A stretch of DNA of 36,934 nucleotides from Paraburkholderia franconis. Its GTDB lineage: Bacteria; Pseudomonadota; Gammaproteobacteria; Burkholderiales; Burkholderiaceae. Each line of letters starts with the position of its first letter. Positions within the stretch are counted from its first letter, which is position 1. A program made the position numbers and the translations under genes. Below, piece after piece: positions 25,960 to 33,950 of the stretch. The notes below the pieces were generated by a model. That model ran no database searches. It was not told where the DNA came from and was given only the letters and a program-made list of their open reading frames with translations. Where the stretch lies: the NCBI RefSeq assembly GCF_009362735.1, contig NZ_WHNP01000066.1, positions 1 through 36,934 of the forward strand, given 5' to 3'.

Positions 25960-27039
25960 ATGCCCATGACACATCTGACACTTCAGGCCGTCACCAAGCG
26001 CTTTCACAACACGTTCGCCGTCGATCATGTCGATCTGAGCGTGCCCGACGGCAAGCTCGTCTGCTTTCTCGGGCCATCCGGTTGCGGCAAGACGACGTTG
26101 CTGAGGATGATTGCCGGGCTCGAAACGCCGACTTCCGGCTCGGTGATGTTTGCGGGCCGCGACCTCACCCATGTGCCGGCGAACCGGCGCGATTTTGGCA
26201 TGGTGTTCCAGTCGCTCGCGTTGTTCCCTCACATGAGCGTCGCGGAAAACGTCGCGTATCCGTTGCGGTTGCGCCGTGTCGAGCGTGGCGCTCAGGCAAG
26301 ACGCGTTGCCGAACTGCTCGAACTGATCCAGTTGCCGCATATGGCCAACCGGCCGGTCACCCAGCTCTCGGGTGGACAGCGTCAGCGCGTCGCGATTGCG
26401 CGCGCCATTGCATCATCGCCGAAATTGCTGCTGCTCGACGAGCCGCTGTCGGCGCTCGACGCGAAGCTGCGCGAAGCCATGCAGGTGGAGATCCGGATGC
26501 TGCAGCAGCGCCTGGGCCTTACGACAATCATGGTCACGCATGATCAGCGCGAAGCCATGACGATGGCAGACGAGATTGTCGTGATGGAAAAAGGGCGCAT
26601 TGCCCAGGTCGGCAAGCCGCTCGATATCTACCGCGATCCCGTGAGCGAGTTCGTTGCGGACTTCATCGGGCTCGGCAACATCCTGCCGGCGACCTTCGAT
26701 GGCGAGGACAGAATCGGGTTGCCGGGCGGCCGGACGATCGTCGTGCATGCCGCTTCCCGCGTGGCGCGCACAGCGGGCGATATCCGTCTGCTGATCCGGC
26801 CGGAGGACGTGTGCGTGCGGCCCATCGACGCAACGCCGGGACCGAACTTTCTCGCCGGCAAGGTCACGTTCGTGCGCGACGTCGGGGCTTCGATCGAGGC
26901 CACCATCGACTGCGACGGCTTCACGCTGACAGCGGCTACGACGCCGCGCGAGACGCCTTCCCTTGTGGTCGGCGTACGGGTGCTGGCGGAGATGCCGGCC
27001 CATGCCTGCCGGCTGATCGCGGCACGCACCGCGCACTGA
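25960..27039 (+). CDS. ABC transporter ATP-binding protein, PotA type
   Basis: The product is 359 aa; the ATG at 25960 follows AGGAATAAGGA. Walker A is GPSGCGKTT, the Q-loop is in MVFQSLALFPHMSV, the signature is LSGGQRQR, Walker B is LLLLDEPLSALD and the H-loop is VTHDQREA. The C-terminal 120 residues form the TOBE regulatory domain (IGLGNILPATFDG, LLIRPEDVCVRP, VTFVRDVGAS). It powers the transporter formed by the two preceding permeases and lies 32 bp after them. Confidence 0.92.
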   Translation: MPMTHLTLQAVTKRFHNTFAVDHVDLSVPDGKLVCFLGPSGCGKTTLLRMIAGLETPTSGSVMFAGRDLTHVPANRRDFGMVFQSLALFPHMSVAENVAYPLRLRRVERGAQARRVAELLELIQLPHMANRPVTQLSGGQRQRVAIARAIASSPKLLLLDEPLSALDAKLREAMQVEIRMLQQRLGLTTIMVTHDQREAMTMADEIVVMEKGRIAQVGKPLDIYRDPVSEFVADFIGLGNILPATFDGEDRIGLPGGRTIVVHAASRVARTAGDIRLLIRPEDVCVRPIDATPGPNFLAGKVTFVRDVGASIEATIDCDGFTLTAATTPRETPSLVVGVRVLAEMPAHACRLIAARTAH

Positions 27040-27138
27040 ATCATTTTTCACTTCCTCGGCGCCGCGGCGATGCAAGCCGCGATCGCCGAAGCGAACGGAT
27101 ACGGCGGCAGCACGACATCACGAAAGACAGGCTTCAAC

Positions 27139-27864
27139 ATGATTTCCATCAGCAACGTATCGAAATGGTACGGTCAGTTCCAGGTGCTTGCCGATTGCAG
27201 CACCGAAGTGAAGAAAGGCGAAGTGGTGGTGGTATGCGGTCCGTCGGGCTCGGGCAAGTCGACGCTGATCAAGACCGTCAATGGACTCGAGCCGTTCCAG
27301 GGCGGCGAGATCGCGATCAACGGTGAGTCGGTCGGTGACGCAAAAACGAACCTGTCGAAACTGCGCTCGAAGGTCGGCATGGTATTTCAGCATTTCGAGC
27401 TTTTCCCGCATATGTCGATCACCGACAATCTGACGCTCGCGCAGGTGAAGGTGCTCGGGCGGCGGAGGGACGAGGCTGCCGACAAGGCGCTGCGGCTGCT
27501 TCACCGGGTCGGCCTGCGTGCCCATGCCGACAAGTATCCCGGCCAGCTTTCCGGCGGCCAGCAGCAGCGCGTCGCGATCGCCCGCGCGCTGTCGATGGAC
27601 CCGATCGCGATGCTGTTCGACGAGCCAACCTCGGCGCTCGATCCAGAGATGATCAACGAGGTGCTCGACGTGATGGTCGAACTTGCACAGGAAGGCATGA
27701 CGATGATGTGTGTGACGCATGAAATGGGCTTTGCCCGGAAGGTCGCGCACCGTGTGGTATTCATGGATCACGGACGCATTGTCGAGGATGACCTGAAGGA
27801 AGCGTTTTTCGCGAACCCCAGGTCCGAGCGGGCAAGAGATTTTCTGGGCAAGATCCTGCATTAG
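27139..27864 (+). CDS. gltL: Orphan amino-acid ABC ATPase, GltL type
   Basis: The product is 241 aa, the exact usual GltL/GlnQ length from the ATG at 27139; the in-frame ATG at 27070 would add 23 unlikely residues. Motifs: SKWYGQFQVLADCSTEVKKGE, Walker A GPSGSGKST, Q-loop MVFQHFELFPHMS, signature LSGGQQQR, Walker B IAMLFDEPTSALD, H-loop VTHEMGFAR. It belongs to glutamate/aspartate-type importers. No matching binding protein or permeases (gltI, gltJ, gltK) are present. It sits 99 bp after the PotA-type ATPase, so it is either a leftover or serves permeases elsewhere. No strong ribosome site is visible. Confidence 0.88.
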   Translation: MISISNVSKWYGQFQVLADCSTEVKKGEVVVVCGPSGSGKSTLIKTVNGLEPFQGGEIAINGESVGDAKTNLSKLRSKVGMVFQHFELFPHMSITDNLTLAQVKVLGRRRDEAADKALRLLHRVGLRAHADKYPGQLSGGQQQRVAIARALSMDPIAMLFDEPTSALDPEMINEVLDVMVELAQEGMTMMCVTHEMGFARKVAHRVVFMDHGRIVEDDLKEAFFANPRSERARDFLGKILH

Positions 27865-28025
27865 CCGCTATCGATCGGCGCATGCGGAGTTCTGACGACC
27901 CTTCCGGTTTGCTTGCGTAAAACTCCGTATCGCGAAACTCTCGTGTTGTGCTTTTGTGCAGAATTGCAATGACGTGACGCCGCCGGACGGTGAGCACATC
28001 CGGTTCGTACGGGATGGCTGCATCC

Positions 28026-28907
28026 ATGAGACGACTTCCTCCACTACACGCACTCCAGGTTTTCGAAATGGTGGCTCGACACGGCAGTTTCACCCGTGCG
28101 GCCGAGTATCTATTCCTGACGCAAGGGGCCGTCAGCCGCCAGATTCTCGCGCTGGAGGACTATTACCAGTTTCCGCTGTTCATCCGGGGCCCGAAAGGAC
28201 TCACGCTGACGGCTGAAGCCGAGATGCTGTTGCCGACGGTCAGGGAGAGCTTTGGGCGCATCGAGGAAGTCTCGCTGCGACTCATACGCCAGCGCACGGA
28301 TGTCGCATTAAAGGTGCCGACGTGTGCCATGCGATGGATGCTGCCCAGGATCATGCGTTTTCAGCTCGAACATCGAGACCTGCAGCTTCAGATCACGACG
28401 ACCTGGCAACATGACGTCGACTTTAAAGCCGAGCCGTTCGATGCCGCCATCATCTATGGTTCGTCGCCCGGAGCAGATGTTCACGCCGTGCCGCTCTTCG
28501 AGGAGCAGATCACACCCCTCTGTGCTCCTGAATTGCTGGGCAAAACGCCACTCAAATGCGTTGACGATCTTGCGCAATTCACTCTGCTGCATCCGACGCG
28601 CGACCATCGGGACTGGAAGTTGTGGCTCGGTCATGCCGGCGCATCCGGCGTCGTTGCGAACCTCGGGCCGAGTTTCGACACACTCGATCTGGAAACGAAC
28701 GCGGCCATGCAGGGCTTTGGAGTGGCCATCAGTGACCGGACGCTGGTGAGTGAAGACGTGGCGGCGAGGCGCCTTGTCATGCCGTTCGATACCTTTGTAG
28801 AGACAGGGTCGCGCTACTATTTTGCGTATCCTGACTGTGTTGCCGGTCAGCCAAATCCTGAGCGAGTGGATCGCCGTGAACCGCGCGAAACCGGCGCATC
28901 CCGTTGA
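28026..28907 (+). CDS. LysR-type regulator, GcvA-like
   Basis: The product is 293 aa from the ATG at 28026. The N-terminal winged HTH reads LPPLHALQVFEMVARHGSFT, RAAEYLFLTQGAVSRQILAL, as in GcvA-like regulators. A periplasmic-binding-protein-like effector domain follows (VALKVPTCAMRWMLPRIMRF, DAAIIYGSS, LDLETNAAMQGFGVAISDR). The last 15 residues (PERVDRREPRETGASR) look unnatural. The other frame past about 28850 gives ILSEWIAVNRAK...AASRRDAHA to 28941, closer to the normal LysR end. A late frameshift is therefore possible. It follows the ABC operon on the same strand and may control it. Confidence 0.85.
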   Translation: MRRLPPLHALQVFEMVARHGSFTRAAEYLFLTQGAVSRQILALEDYYQFPLFIRGPKGLTLTAEAEMLLPTVRESFGRIEEVSLRLIRQRTDVALKVPTCAMRWMLPRIMRFQLEHRDLQLQITTTWQHDVDFKAEPFDAAIIYGSSPGADVHAVPLFEEQITPLCAPELLGKTPLKCVDDLAQFTLLHPTRDHRDWKLWLGHAGASGVVANLGPSFDTLDLETNAAMQGFGVAISDRTLVSEDVAARRLVMPFDTFVETGSRYYFAYPDCVAGQPNPERVDRREPRETGASR

Positions 28908-29133
28908 AGTAGCTGCTTCTCGCAGGGACGCTCACGCCTGAAGTAGCGGCAAGGAGAGACGGAATGCGAGTCGGGTCGTGCCATGGCTGTGCGACGCGTT
29001 TCGATGCCGCTCACCTCCGCACGATGAAACGGAATAGCCGTTCCTTCTGTTTGAGCGCCTCCTGCGCGCTTTTTCTCGTGTTGTCTCGCGCGATCCGTTC
29101 ATATTGGCAACTGTGTCTCCGCTCTGCCGCAGG

Positions 29134-29823
29134 CTATGCGCTGTGGTCACCGAGCACGATTTTATGGATGTTCGCGGCGTACACCCATTCGCGGGCCTGG
29201 CGCTCAATGCAATCCATGAAAGCCGGGGGACCACTGCAGTAAATCTGAGTGTTGGCATGAGTTGGACTCATCGCGTGAGAACTCTTCTGCGCGAATAGAT
29301 CGTCGGACAAGCCGAAGTAGTGATTGACCCTACCATGACTTCGCAGCGCGTGAAGCTCTTCCCGTAGAACTGCGCGGTCGACCGATCGGGCGAAGTTGTG
29401 CACCTCGAACCTTTGACCCGCCGATGCAAGCCGCTTCGCGATTCCCGCGATCGGTGCTGTGCCTAGCCCACCGGCAAAAAGGATAGATCGCACACGCTCG
29501 TCCACGATCGTTGGTGGGCTTTTGGGGATGCCGACAAATACTTCGTCTCGTTCATTCAACGGAAAATCGGACAGCAAATTATCCGTTCTGCCATCGCCTC
29601 CTTGTCTCGTGCCTACCACGTAACCATCGGACAGGGACGAAAACCCGAGCAGAGGATAAATCCTTTCCTTGCCGTCAGCGCTATTCAGACGGAGGGTGAC
29701 GCGCGACCCATCGTCAAATGGCGGAAGCACCGATTTATGCGTTGGTCGAAGTTCAACGGCATGGTATCCCTCAGCAATCTGCCATTTCCGGCTTACGATT
29801 ACGGGAATCAGGTTGTCGTGCAT
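29134..29823 (-). CDS. Phthalate-dioxygenase-reductase-like flavoprotein lacking the Fe-S domain
   Basis: The product is 229 aa. The flavin domain has ERIYPLLGFSSLSDGYVVGTR (an R-x-Y-x flavin motif variant) and QGGDGRTDNLLSDFPLNERDEV. The nicotinamide domain has ILFAGGLGTAPIAGIAKRL and YCSGPPAFMDCIERQAREW. It fits the VanB/PobB/phthalate-reductase family, but members carry a C-terminal [2Fe-2S] ferredoxin domain of about 85 aa, absent here: the frame stops at 29134 after KIVLGDHSA. No oxygenase gene is near. It could be a truncated remnant or a two-domain reductase using a separate ferredoxin. Confidence 0.75.
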   Translation of the reverse strand: MHDNLIPVIVSRKWQIAEGYHAVELRPTHKSVLPPFDDGSRVTLRLNSADGKERIYPLLGFSSLSDGYVVGTRQGGDGRTDNLLSDFPLNERDEVFVGIPKSPPTIVDERVRSILFAGGLGTAPIAGIAKRLASAGQRFEVHNFARSVDRAVLREELHALRSHGRVNHYFGLSDDLFAQKSSHAMSPTHANTQIYCSGPPAFMDCIERQAREWVYAANIHKIVLGDHSA

Positions 29824-30314
29824 GTCTTCTCCGATAGGGCTGGCATCTCCCGCAAATCGGAAGGCATGTCAGTGTATGGATCGCAGAAAATGCCGACCCG
29901 GCAACTATTGGAAGGGCTGCTATCGTCGAGAGTAGGGTGGACCGGAGTCGCCAGCAAGCCGCTGTAGTGGAATATCACTCATACGGTTACGCTAATAGTC
30001 GTTCAATGCTGCTCCGCGCAGCAGCGTGTTCTCAGACGTTCCACCAGTACCCGATCGCCCGCATTTTCGGCACTGAGATTGACCCACGAAAACGGAGATC
30101 TATTCTTTTGATGAGAAGAGAGTGTCGAAAGGGGCAGACATCGTATGCCGTACACTGCGGACTTCCGGGCGATCATCAACAGGGTCGCGCACGCCGATCG
30201 TCACGTTGGTGTTTGGGGCGATGTTAATGGCGTTCGAAGGTTGGCAGTTCCGGATTGACCTCGTGGATCCGAGTGACGAGGCATGAGTCCGACGGACCAT
30301 GGCCGACTGGCCGC
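29824..30314. other. Intergenic region without a supported gene
   Basis: About 490 bp between the reductase and the ParE toxin. Several short frames exist on both strands, but none has a family signature or ribosome site. The left end must carry the reductase promoter. No repeat or RNA gene was recognised. Confidence 0.4.
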
Positions 30315-30614
30315 CTAATGATAGTCATTTTCCCGCTGATGCCGGACGGCCAGGATAGTAACGGTCGTCGCGTCGTCGATCTCGAACAGGACAACATAGC
30401 CGGAAGAACCGAACGGGACGATCAGTTCGCGAAGGAAGGGATTGTTGGCGTCGGCCTTCCTGCAGGTGAAGGGAAACTCCTCAAGAATTTCGGTCGACTT
30501 GCGCAACGCCTCCAACGCGCGCTCGGCTGCCGCCATGTCACGATCGAGCAGAAACTCATGGAGTCGCAGCAGATCGCGTCGTGCGCCGCCCGTATAACGG
30601 ACCCGAAATGTCAC
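30315..30614 (-). CDS. ParE/RelE-superfamily toxin
   Basis: The product is 99 aa with a GTG start overlapping the antitoxin stop (GTGA). Signature parts are VRYTGGARRDLLRLHEFLLD, ALEALRKSTEILEEFPFTCRKAD, FLRELIVPFGSSGYVVLFEID and TVTILAVRHQRENDY. This is the standard ParE/RelE barrel with its C-terminal 'RH..E.DY' motif. ParE toxins inhibit gyrase and RelE toxins cut mRNA; which applies cannot be told from sequence alone, though the pattern is nearer ParE. The upstream gene encodes the antitoxin. Confidence 0.88.
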   Translation of the reverse strand: MTFRVRYTGGARRDLLRLHEFLLDRDMAAAERALEALRKSTEILEEFPFTCRKADANNPFLRELIVPFGSSGYVVLFEIDDATTVTILAVRHQRENDYH

Positions 30615-30886
30615 GGTTTATTTCTCGCCCGTTTCGCTGTCTGCAGCATGCCCTCAAGCTCGGCATGCACGTCAACAGCCTCGTAATATTCGCCGGTCTC
30701 ACGGGCCTCGTTGCGAGCGGCGAGCCCGCGCGCAATGAATTCCCGCTGAAGTTTTCGCTGCGCGATGCTTGCGCGGAGCGAAGCCTCCATGAATGACGAC
30801 AGGCTTTCGTTTTCATTCAGGACTTCTTCCGCCGCCCGCCGCAGGTCCGGCTCGACGCGCAATGCCGGGATCGTAGCCGTCTTCAT
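30611..30886 (-). CDS. Ribbon-helix-helix antitoxin of the ParE-type toxin
   Basis: The product is 91 aa; the ATG at 30886 follows GGAGGT. It begins MKTATIPALRVEPDLRRAAE, then EVLNENESLSSFMEASLRASI, a ribbon-helix-helix DNA-binding pattern. A Lys/Glu-rich helical tail probably wraps the toxin. The gene is first in the operon and overlaps the toxin gene by four bases. A perfect palindrome lies 13 bp upstream of its start and should be the autoregulatory operator. Confidence 0.85.
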   Translation of the reverse strand: MKTATIPALRVEPDLRRAAEEVLNENESLSSFMEASLRASIAQRKLQREFIARGLAARNEARETGEYYEAVDVHAELEGMLQTAKRARNKP

Positions 30887-30898
30887 GACAGACCTCCA

Positions 30899-30918
30899 TG
30901 TATCGCTTTTGCGATACA
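30899..30918 (-). promoter_or_regulatory. Palindromic operator of the ParE-type module
   Basis: TGTATCGCTTTTGCGATACA is a perfect 8-bp inverted repeat with a TTTT centre. It lies between the antitoxin ribosome site and a TAAAAT -10-like hexamer (30918-30923, minus strand). Position and symmetry fit binding of a ribbon-helix-helix antitoxin dimer that blocks transcription. Confidence 0.8.
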
Positions 30919-31186
30919 TTTTACCATCGTTCGCGGTGAAAAACTGGTAGCGCAACTGGGGCTGCGCAGTCGAGACGGGGTCGGAGAGACGATTCAGACG
31001 GCGCGTGATGTCGCTCAGGTCCACGAGACGGAGTACATTAATCATATAATAGCACGCTCGGTTGATAACTTTAATTATGTAAAATATGGGAACCGGAAAG
31101 CGCGAGCGATTTCGCTTTGATCCCTGCCAACCCATAGTGCTTCAAGTGTCTGCTTCGTTTGATACTGGTCGAAGGGCCTGCCGGAC

Positions 31187-31215
31187 TGGACAAAAATACG
31201 CAAATTACGTATAAT
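31187..31215 (+). promoter_or_regulatory. Sigma70 promoter of the Phd/VapC module
   Basis: TGGACA (31187-31192) and a perfect TATAAT (31210-31215) are separated by 17 bp, the ideal spacing. The start codon of the antitoxin is 27 bp downstream, after a CGGAGGG ribosome site. Confidence 0.8.
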
Positions 31216-31222
31216 GCGTATT
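31195..31222. repeat. Inverted repeat overlapping the Phd/VapC promoter (operator)
   Basis: AATACGCA (31195-31202) and TGCGTATT (31215-31222) are perfect 8-bp inverted arms with a 12-bp spacer that contains TACGTA and most of the -10 box. The site overlaps the -10 element, as expected for Phd-type autorepression. Confidence 0.75.
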
Positions 31223-31241
31223 ATCTTGTCCGGAGGGCTTC

Positions 31242-31496
31242 ATGACGACTGTCACCGCCACCGATCTCGCCCGGCGCACGAATCAGGTGCTCGACGCATT
31301 GGCTCGCGGCGAATCGGTCACGATCACGCGCAATAACACCGTGCTGGGCACGATCAGTCCGCCGGCGCGCGCTGTCACGCTTCGCGAAGCTTTCGAGCGG
31401 CTGCCGAAGATTTCGCGCGACGCGGCTGAGCACTACAAGGCCGACATCCGCGACGCCGGTTTCGACGACGAGGTGCGTGATCCGTGGCGGCATTAA
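31242..31496 (+). CDS. Phd/YefM-type antitoxin
   Basis: The product is 84 aa. MTTVTATDLARRTNQVLDAL, then ARGESVTITRNNTVLGTISP is the typical Phd/YefM N-terminal DNA-binding dimer fold ('T.(T/D)..R....L...G..V.ITR....V..I.P'). The acidic C-terminal half (HYKADIRDAGFDDEVRDPW) should bind the toxin. The stop overlaps the toxin start (TAATG). It represses its own promoter at 31187-31222 by inference. Confidence 0.88.
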   Translation: MTTVTATDLARRTNQVLDALARGESVTITRNNTVLGTISPPARAVTLREAFERLPKISRDAAEHYKADIRDAGFDDEVRDPWRH

Positions 31497-31906
31497 TGGT
31501 CGATACATGCGTCTGGATCGATGTCGCGCATGGCGCTATCGACCTGGACTCGATCTACAACATCGCCGGGTCGGAACTGATCTACGTCTCCGCGATCACG
31601 CTTGGTGAACTGGAATTCGGCGCACAGATCCCAAATGACCCGCGCGAGCGTGCCGAACGCACGGCGTTGCTTCGCGCGGTCGAACGGATGTCGGTGCTAG
31701 AAGTGACGCGCGGAACGGCTCAGTCGTTTGGCTTGCTCGCCATCATGATGAAGCACGCCGGTCGCAATCCCCGCCCGCGCTATAACGATCTCTGGATTGC
31801 CGCACAGGCGCATGAACATCGTCTGACGCTGCTCACAAGTAATCCGGACGACTTCCGCGCGCTTGACGTGATCGAAATCATCGAAGCGCCGAAGAAGGCT
31901 CATTGA
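31496..31906 (+). CDS. VapC-type PIN-domain toxin
   Basis: The product is 136 aa from the ATG at 31496; a GTG at 31484 is also possible. PIN-domain acids are visible: MVDTCVWIDV (D3), ITLGELEFGA (E near 42), RYNDLWIAAQA (D near 98) and TSNPDDFRAL (D near 117). VapC toxins are Mg-dependent endoribonucleases that cut tRNA or rRNA. Here the toxin pairs with a Phd-type antitoxin, a common mixed arrangement. It lies back to back with the ParE-type module. Confidence 0.9.
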   Translation: MVDTCVWIDVAHGAIDLDSIYNIAGSELIYVSAITLGELEFGAQIPNDPRERAERTALLRAVERMSVLEVTRGTAQSFGLLAIMMKHAGRNPRPRYNDLWIAAQAHEHRLTLLTSNPDDFRALDVIEIIEAPKKAH

Positions 31907-32310
31907 ACGCAGGCGTCGCGCGGTTGGTTCCGTGGATGCCTGTGTCCACAGCGCGTCTAGCGCATTCGGCGTCATCTTTTCGGCTGACATATTCCCTCCA
32001 GTTCAGCTTGCGCAACCGGTGAGTCGCGTGGGCATGCGTGCGCGACCGCCCCCTTTTCCGACGAACCGGGCATCGATCCACGTCAGATGGATCTGTGGGC
32101 CGAGGACACCGTCGGCGCACAGCCTTAAACATTCTCGGCTCCGGCTTTCGGCTCATCCATATGGGCTCGGGTAACTAACTAACCCGTTCGGCGGTCGAAG
32201 TTGGATATCTGGCTGCCTGCAGACTATAGATCGTCTGGTACACGCGTCATTTCAGCTGGCCAGGCAGGCTTTCGAAAACGGACAGAGGTCCGTCGTGACA
32301 GACATCAGGC
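31907..32310. other. Intergenic region without a supported gene
   Basis: About 400 bp after the VapC gene. Short overlapping frames on both strands show no family. It is possibly decayed island DNA; no RNA gene or repeat was recognised. Confidence 0.4.
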
Positions 32311-32604
32311 TTGATAGTTCGGGGTGCCCCCGTGGACCCGAAACTATATGCTGTGTTGACGACAAACGACGTATTCGCAGCCGGTCGCTGGACACGAACG
32401 GCTGCTACCCTCCAGGGCTTCCCGGGTTCAGGCAACTGGAGGTTGAACTACGCCACCGACCCCGGCGTCCGGGTGCAAGACGCTGCGGGCAACAACATCT
32501 GCACGCCACTAGACCTGACACCCATATCCACCGACAAGGACGGGGACGCGCTAATCACCGCCGGCAATCTGCCCTATTCCGCGGCAAGGTGGCACATCCG
32601 GTAA
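32311..32604 (+). CDS. Hypothetical protein, possibly a fragment
   Basis: A 97-aa frame (DPKLYAVLTTNDVFAAGRWT, GSGNWRLNYATDPGVRVQDA) has a balanced, beta-rich composition like a real protein. The frame is open only from 32299 and has a TTG start without a good ribosome site. It may be the C-terminal end of a larger secreted or sugar-binding protein. I do not recognise the family. Confidence 0.35.
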   Translation: MIVRGAPVDPKLYAVLTTNDVFAAGRWTRTAATLQGFPGSGNWRLNYATDPGVRVQDAAGNNICTPLDLTPISTDKDGDALITAGNLPYSAARWHIR

Positions 32605-32680
32605 ATGGACCATGGCCGCCGACGCCGTCCCGGCCAGATCCGGCCGCGACCGCTAGTCTCGAGGTTGCCTGTGCAACAAA

Positions 32681-32701
32681 AAGCCCGCACGCAGCGGGCT
32701 T
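32681..32701 (-). terminator. Rho-independent terminator after the ligase remnant
   Basis: AAGCCCGC (32681-32688) pairs with GCGGGCTT (32694-32701) across an ACGCA loop. On the minus strand the stem is followed by TTTTT (32682-32678). It sits about 20 bp past the last ligase-like codons, a classic phage-style terminator. Little T-run exists on the plus side. Confidence 0.8.
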
Positions 32702-32720
32702 TGCGCAGCCACGCCGGTGG

Positions 32721-33560
32721 TCACAGGAAGATCACCGCGATCAGGTTAAAGCGCACGGCGATGATCCGGTCGATCCAGTCGTCGTGGTTCGCATCGACCG
32801 CGTCACGCATCGCCTCGTTCTTCACGGCGACATCGGTCGGCGGCTAGCCGCAGGAGCTCTCGACCGTGAGTGACCGGGCGCGGCCCTCGTTCTTTGTGCC
32901 CTCGCGGCCCGGCACGATCGCCACACCACCTTCAGGTCCACGTCCGCTTCGAGCTTGTGTTTCACCAGGTCCACATAGCCGCTGCTCGCGTCCTTCCAGA
33001 TGCCGGTGCCGTTCTTGATGACGGTGCCTTCCTTGCCTTCGATCTGCAGGCTGGAGCAGTGTGCATGCGCTTCGGCCAGCGAGAAAACGATCTTGGTCGG
33101 GATGACCCGGACGCTGCTATTGCCCGCGCGGGCAGCTGTTGCAGCAGCGCCTTGAAGCGCTCGCGGTAACCGACGTCATGTTTGCCCTTCTGCGCGACCG
33201 CAGCGAGCGGAATCTGGTCCCACACCATGAGCACCGGGGTTTCGTTCTCCGCGAACGCGCCGCCCGACCGCACGCGGTTCATGGTCCCGTTCCCGATCTC
33301 GTGGCCGGCGATCTGGCCGTCGACCATCACGACGATTTCACCATGCGACTGCGTGCCGGGGTTCAGCTTCGCGCGCACCGCTTCGCCAGAACCGGACGCC
33401 TCGATCGGCAGCGCGTAGTCAGGCGCACTAGACCGCCCTCCTTGTGATCGACGTGTACATACATGCCGTCCGCTTTCTCCTGGCTCAAGACGCCCTCTTT
33501 CCACCTCCACGTCTTGAACCGGATCTGCGTGCGGGCTCCTCGGAAGAGATGGCCAACAAG
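32721..33560 (-). pseudogene. Phage-type ATP-dependent DNA ligase, multiply frameshifted
   Basis: Three or more minus-strand frames together spell a ligase. Near 33470 there is SQEKADGMYVHVDHKEGGLV (motif I, K-x-D-G). A second frame has HGEIVVMVDGQIAGHEIGNG, AFAENETPVLMVWDQIPL and YRERFKALLQQL. A third has CSSLQIEGKEGTVIKNGTGI (motif IV/V E-G-x-V-x-K), DASSGYVDLVKHKLEADVDL. A fourth continues VPGREGTKNEGRARSLTVES. After a stop, VAVKNEAMRDAVDANHDDWI, RFNLIAVIFL ends at 32721. The order matches T7-like and Burkholderia-phage ligases. The N-terminus is gone. It was probably part of a lost prophage. Confidence 0.7.
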
Positions 33561-33702
33561 GCATGGAAGAGCCTGATTCCGCGAGTTCCCTACATGCGCT
33601 GCATCCTGCCGAACAAGGCCAGGTCTGGTGCACAAAAACGCCTGCCCTTTCCACGGTTGAAGGGTCCATACTTCAATCAGTGGATATCTGGAGGGCGTCA
33701 TC

Positions 33703-33930
33703 ATGACTATTCACCGCACTCTGCATGAGGATGTATTCGCCGCGTTTGCAAGAGCTTGCCAGGAAGGAGAGTTCGAACTGGCCGAGCATCTGCTTCACGC
33801 GATTGAGATCATCGCGCGGCAGAAGCAGGATTCCGGCGAACTCGACCGTGCCTACTTGCTACTCACCCATTTCACCAACCGCCCGCACAGTGCGCATTTG
33901 GCACGCACGCGCTCGTTTTCCAGGCACTGA
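33703..33930 (+). CDS. Small conserved helical hypothetical protein
   Basis: The product is 75 aa; the ATG at 33703 follows CTGGAGGG. It begins MTIHRTLHEDVFAAFARACQ, then EGEFELAEHLLHAIEIIARQ and ELDRAYLLL, two or three amphipathic helices of the short type I recall from Burkholderia genomes. The last 20 residues (THFTNRPHSAHLARTRSFSR) look less conserved. The IS6-type element begins 20 bp after the stop. Function unknown. Confidence 0.55.
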   Translation: MTIHRTLHEDVFAAFARACQEGEFELAEHLLHAIEIIARQKQDSGELDRAYLLLTHFTNRPHSAHLARTRSFSRH

Positions 33931-33950
33931 ACGAGGACCACTTCCCGCCT

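Noticed and set aside
32962..33669. 235-codon minus-strand frame as an intact gene
   Set aside because: Only its middle part is ligase-like; the ends are out-of-frame sequence, so the region is a frameshifted pseudogene.
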